A stretch of DNA of 7,039 nt, from positions 1 through 7,039 of the forward strand of contig JAGHBW010000010.1 of the NCBI GenBank assembly GCA_021160765.1. The letters are read 5' to 3'. Of the stretch, positions 6,601-7,039 are shown piece after piece (within the stretch, counting starts at the first letter, position 1; every line of letters begins with the position of its first letter). A model generated the notes under the pieces. The model saw nothing but the letters and a program-made list of their open reading frames with translations. It was not told the origin of the DNA and did no database searches. The translations under genes and the position numbers were made by a program. This DNA is from Thermoplasmata archaeon (GTDB taxonomy: Archaea; Thermoplasmatota; Penumbrarchaeia; Penumbrarchaeales; EX4484-36).

Positions 6601-6973
6601 AGATAGTTGGGGGAGGATTGTTCTTTTCCCTACGGAATCTCCCTACACCCTCAATATCACCGTCTATCTGCCCCCAGCGCTTTCAAGCATTATTGATGGT
6701 GTTGACGTCATTGCGCATTCCAAAGATGGCGCCAGCTGGGTGAACCTCAGCAGATACGGCAACTCGCACCCCGGCGGAGGAGGAGGGATTAAATTCCTCA
6801 ACACCTCCGCCATGACAACTGGATTAGCATCTCTTGACCTATGTCTGAATTTCACAGTACCGCTAACCACAGATGAGCCCGTAAGATGGTTCAGCATATT
6901 TCTCAAAAACAATACAGTTGGTGAGGTGGGACTATGGCGGTTCCCGGTAAGGTGGTACTCTGTAGGGAGATAG
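3569..6973 (+). CDS. Secreted FG-GAP repeat (integrin-alpha-like) beta-propeller protein, 14 blades
   Basis: I prefer ATG 3569: it is preceded by GGGGG at 3556-3560 with 8-base spacing and begins a classic signal peptide (MSRRR, then a hydrophobic core at residues 14-30). ATG 3554 adds five residues. Numbers below count from 3554. A likely signal peptidase site is after Ser-Leu-Ala38. FG-GAP units follow, each with an FG/LG start, a DxDGDGxxD-type calcium loop and a GAP-like end. Loops begin at residues 86, 152, 222, 287, 355, 422, 489 (degenerate), 545, 620, 689, 759, 831 (degenerate), 904 (partial) and 963. Fourteen units suggest two seven-bladed propellers. A C-terminal beta-rich module of about 125 residues (1013-1139) has no recognised identity and no membrane anchor. 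About 22 N-x-S/T sequons are spread over the mature protein, consistent with archaeal N-glycosylation. By family knowledge such propellers mediate extracellular adhesion or ligand binding; some relatives are enzymes, but no catalytic motif is seen here. Confidence 0.92.
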   Translation: MSRRRGSAYLLALTIALTFTLPLHITSNSSSLAEKDVGENLPRVMASPGLSLKTLTAEEISLYTGMEDPSLSSSCSMAVGDVNGDGEDDLVVALPPQTYNYNGEGAVHIIYSFVNSASSLPVNKTSHVVIVGNLSFRGIGRQIVVTDMDGDGLDDIIITAPDSNGRGGGRTQYGELFIVKGRREGLWGIVNVDDVADYHLIGTSTALHFGRAIAVGDFNGDGKKDLAVSSDYINSTFGEMRRGAVFLIQGDDVWKGDRRVGRENINGSVDDELLGVSLAAGDFDGDGVDDLAISSKKVLVGNGRMDGGGVHLFKGGEYLFTSQMYSNKSNVTVYSDNKGDGLGVGLRMTDLDGDGKMELLMGAPGADLNGDDSGCVFVLKGGSTPSTTLNISAAQTDENITGNDAGDMFGYTITVIDADGDGVNEILISAPGGAGEGNKRPFSGEIYSFTSSSLLFGENISASDSSYVIQSRSYHLGIFLSSGYVEGKGVLLAVAPGGRPTEDMVNKSGHIMVLSLMGGEEKVIFGEVGSHFGSSVVFGDFNGDGRLDLAVGARYWSNTLSSNPAQHVSQCGGVFIFYNASELPPITDLRLESADVILSGTESSMLFGVSLDVGDLNGDGVDDLVIGAPHASSPPFSWQAGRVFILFGNHSLPSFATLPSGVWDTMIYGQRAGDKFGYSLGVGDLDGDGIDDLAVGAPEADGPSDSRDQAGDVYLFFGRNTWPRQGWCNSLKNVTVWGAVSRERLSFGDIIIEDLNNDGYGEIVIGSSTASPLSIVQEGEVTIVWGMNRTDWGSFSSGYDLSTDPSVIIAGAFRGDLLGTAISVVELRGTVSVERALAIGAPGSDGLLRNTPNSGAVFMVALKDVLGKNGTYRVHRIASCVVEETIKNAYMGSSLLSAYLDSDSTLDLIIGAPGKDVVYLATTPYLPLNSTLQTDILPSLTPPGERFSLFGTSIAAEDVDGDGETDVVVGSPLSAVEGGVGGSVLIFPKAVANIPETRIHVSPITGGVVEKDSWGRIVLFPTESPYTLNITVYLPPALSSIIDGVDVIAHSKDGASWVNLSRYGNSHPGGGGGIKFLNTSAMTTGLASLDLCLNFTVPLTTDEPVRWFSIFLKNNTVGEVGLWRFPVRWYSVGR
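3791..6550 (+). repeat. Fourteen FG-GAP repeats coding for two tandem beta-propellers
   Basis: The distance between successive calcium loops is 66, 70, 65, 68, 67, 67, 56, 75, 69, 70, 72, 73 and 59 residues. The two shortest intervals follow unit 7 and unit 13. Units 1-6, 8-10 and 14 keep a full DxDGDG or DxNGDG loop. Unit 11 has a variant (DLNNDGYGE). Units 7 (YVEGKG), 12 (ELRGTVSVE) and 13 (YLDSDSTLD) have lost or altered ligands while keeping the flanking beta pattern and, in 12 and 13, the Gly-Ala-Pro end. Blade boundaries were set by eye. Confidence 0.8.
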
Positions 6974-7039
6974 TGAGTCTTACTCCAAACACTAGGCGCG
7001 CTCAACTCGTTACACGCCGACTTCCCAACCCCGAGTTCA
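6974..7039. other. Intergenic right edge, no gene visible
   Basis: After the TAG stop there is no T-tract terminator within the window. A 4-bp hairpin (GAGT 6975-6978 with ACTC 6982-6985) and a 6-bp inverted repeat (AACTCG 7004-7009 with CGAGTT 7032-7037, 22-base loop) are present. Both are too weak and too close to the edge to name. Confidence 0.4.

Noticed and set aside
6991..7039. Possible start of a tRNA gene (TTCCCAA and GAGTTCA look like anticodon and T loops)
   Set aside because: Only about six bases separate the two loops, too few for an anticodon stem, variable loop and T stem, and the bases flanking TTCCCAA do not pair. The window ends before it could be tested further.

Overview
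The window looks archaeal, most likely from a euryarchaeal lineage such as Thermoplasmatota. The lineage is an inference. It rests on AT-rich archaeal-type TATA elements at the expected distance upstream of starts, a hairpin plus T-tract terminator, a small multi-zinc-ribbon protein, and very large secreted calcium-binding proteins rich in N-glycosylation sequons. There are no rRNA, tRNA, CRISPR, transposase or phage genes.

Layout: (1) 2-2086 (+) is the 3' part of a large extracellular protein with thrombospondin type 3-like / EF-hand-like aspartate-rich repeats; its N-terminus lies off the left edge. It ends at a strong terminator (2095-2144). (2) 2224-3042 (+) is a 272-residue protein with three zinc ribbons joined by charge-segregated disordered linkers, preceded by a TATA box at 2185-2192. 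(3) 3049-3426 (-) is a small DUF2085-type membrane protein, convergent with gene 2; only 6 bp separate the two stop codons. (4) 3569-6973 (+) is a secreted protein of about 1,130 residues made almost entirely of FG-GAP (integrin-alpha-like) repeats. I count 14 blades by eye, which suggests two seven-bladed propellers in tandem. Genes 3 and 4 diverge from a region of about 140 bp that holds two TATA-like elements. The last 66 bases hold no supportable gene.

Functionally, the two large flanking proteins are predicted to sit outside the cell, to bind Ca2+ through many Asp-rich loops, and to be nearly cysteine-free. They fit a surface or adhesion role. The zinc-ribbon protein should be cytoplasmic and the DUF2085 protein is in the membrane; neither has an assigned function here. 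The four genes do not form one operon: each appears to have its own promoter or terminator boundary. I found no defence, toxin, biosynthetic or mobile system. The most distinctive item is the 14-blade architecture of the FG-GAP protein and its pattern of degenerate calcium loops.
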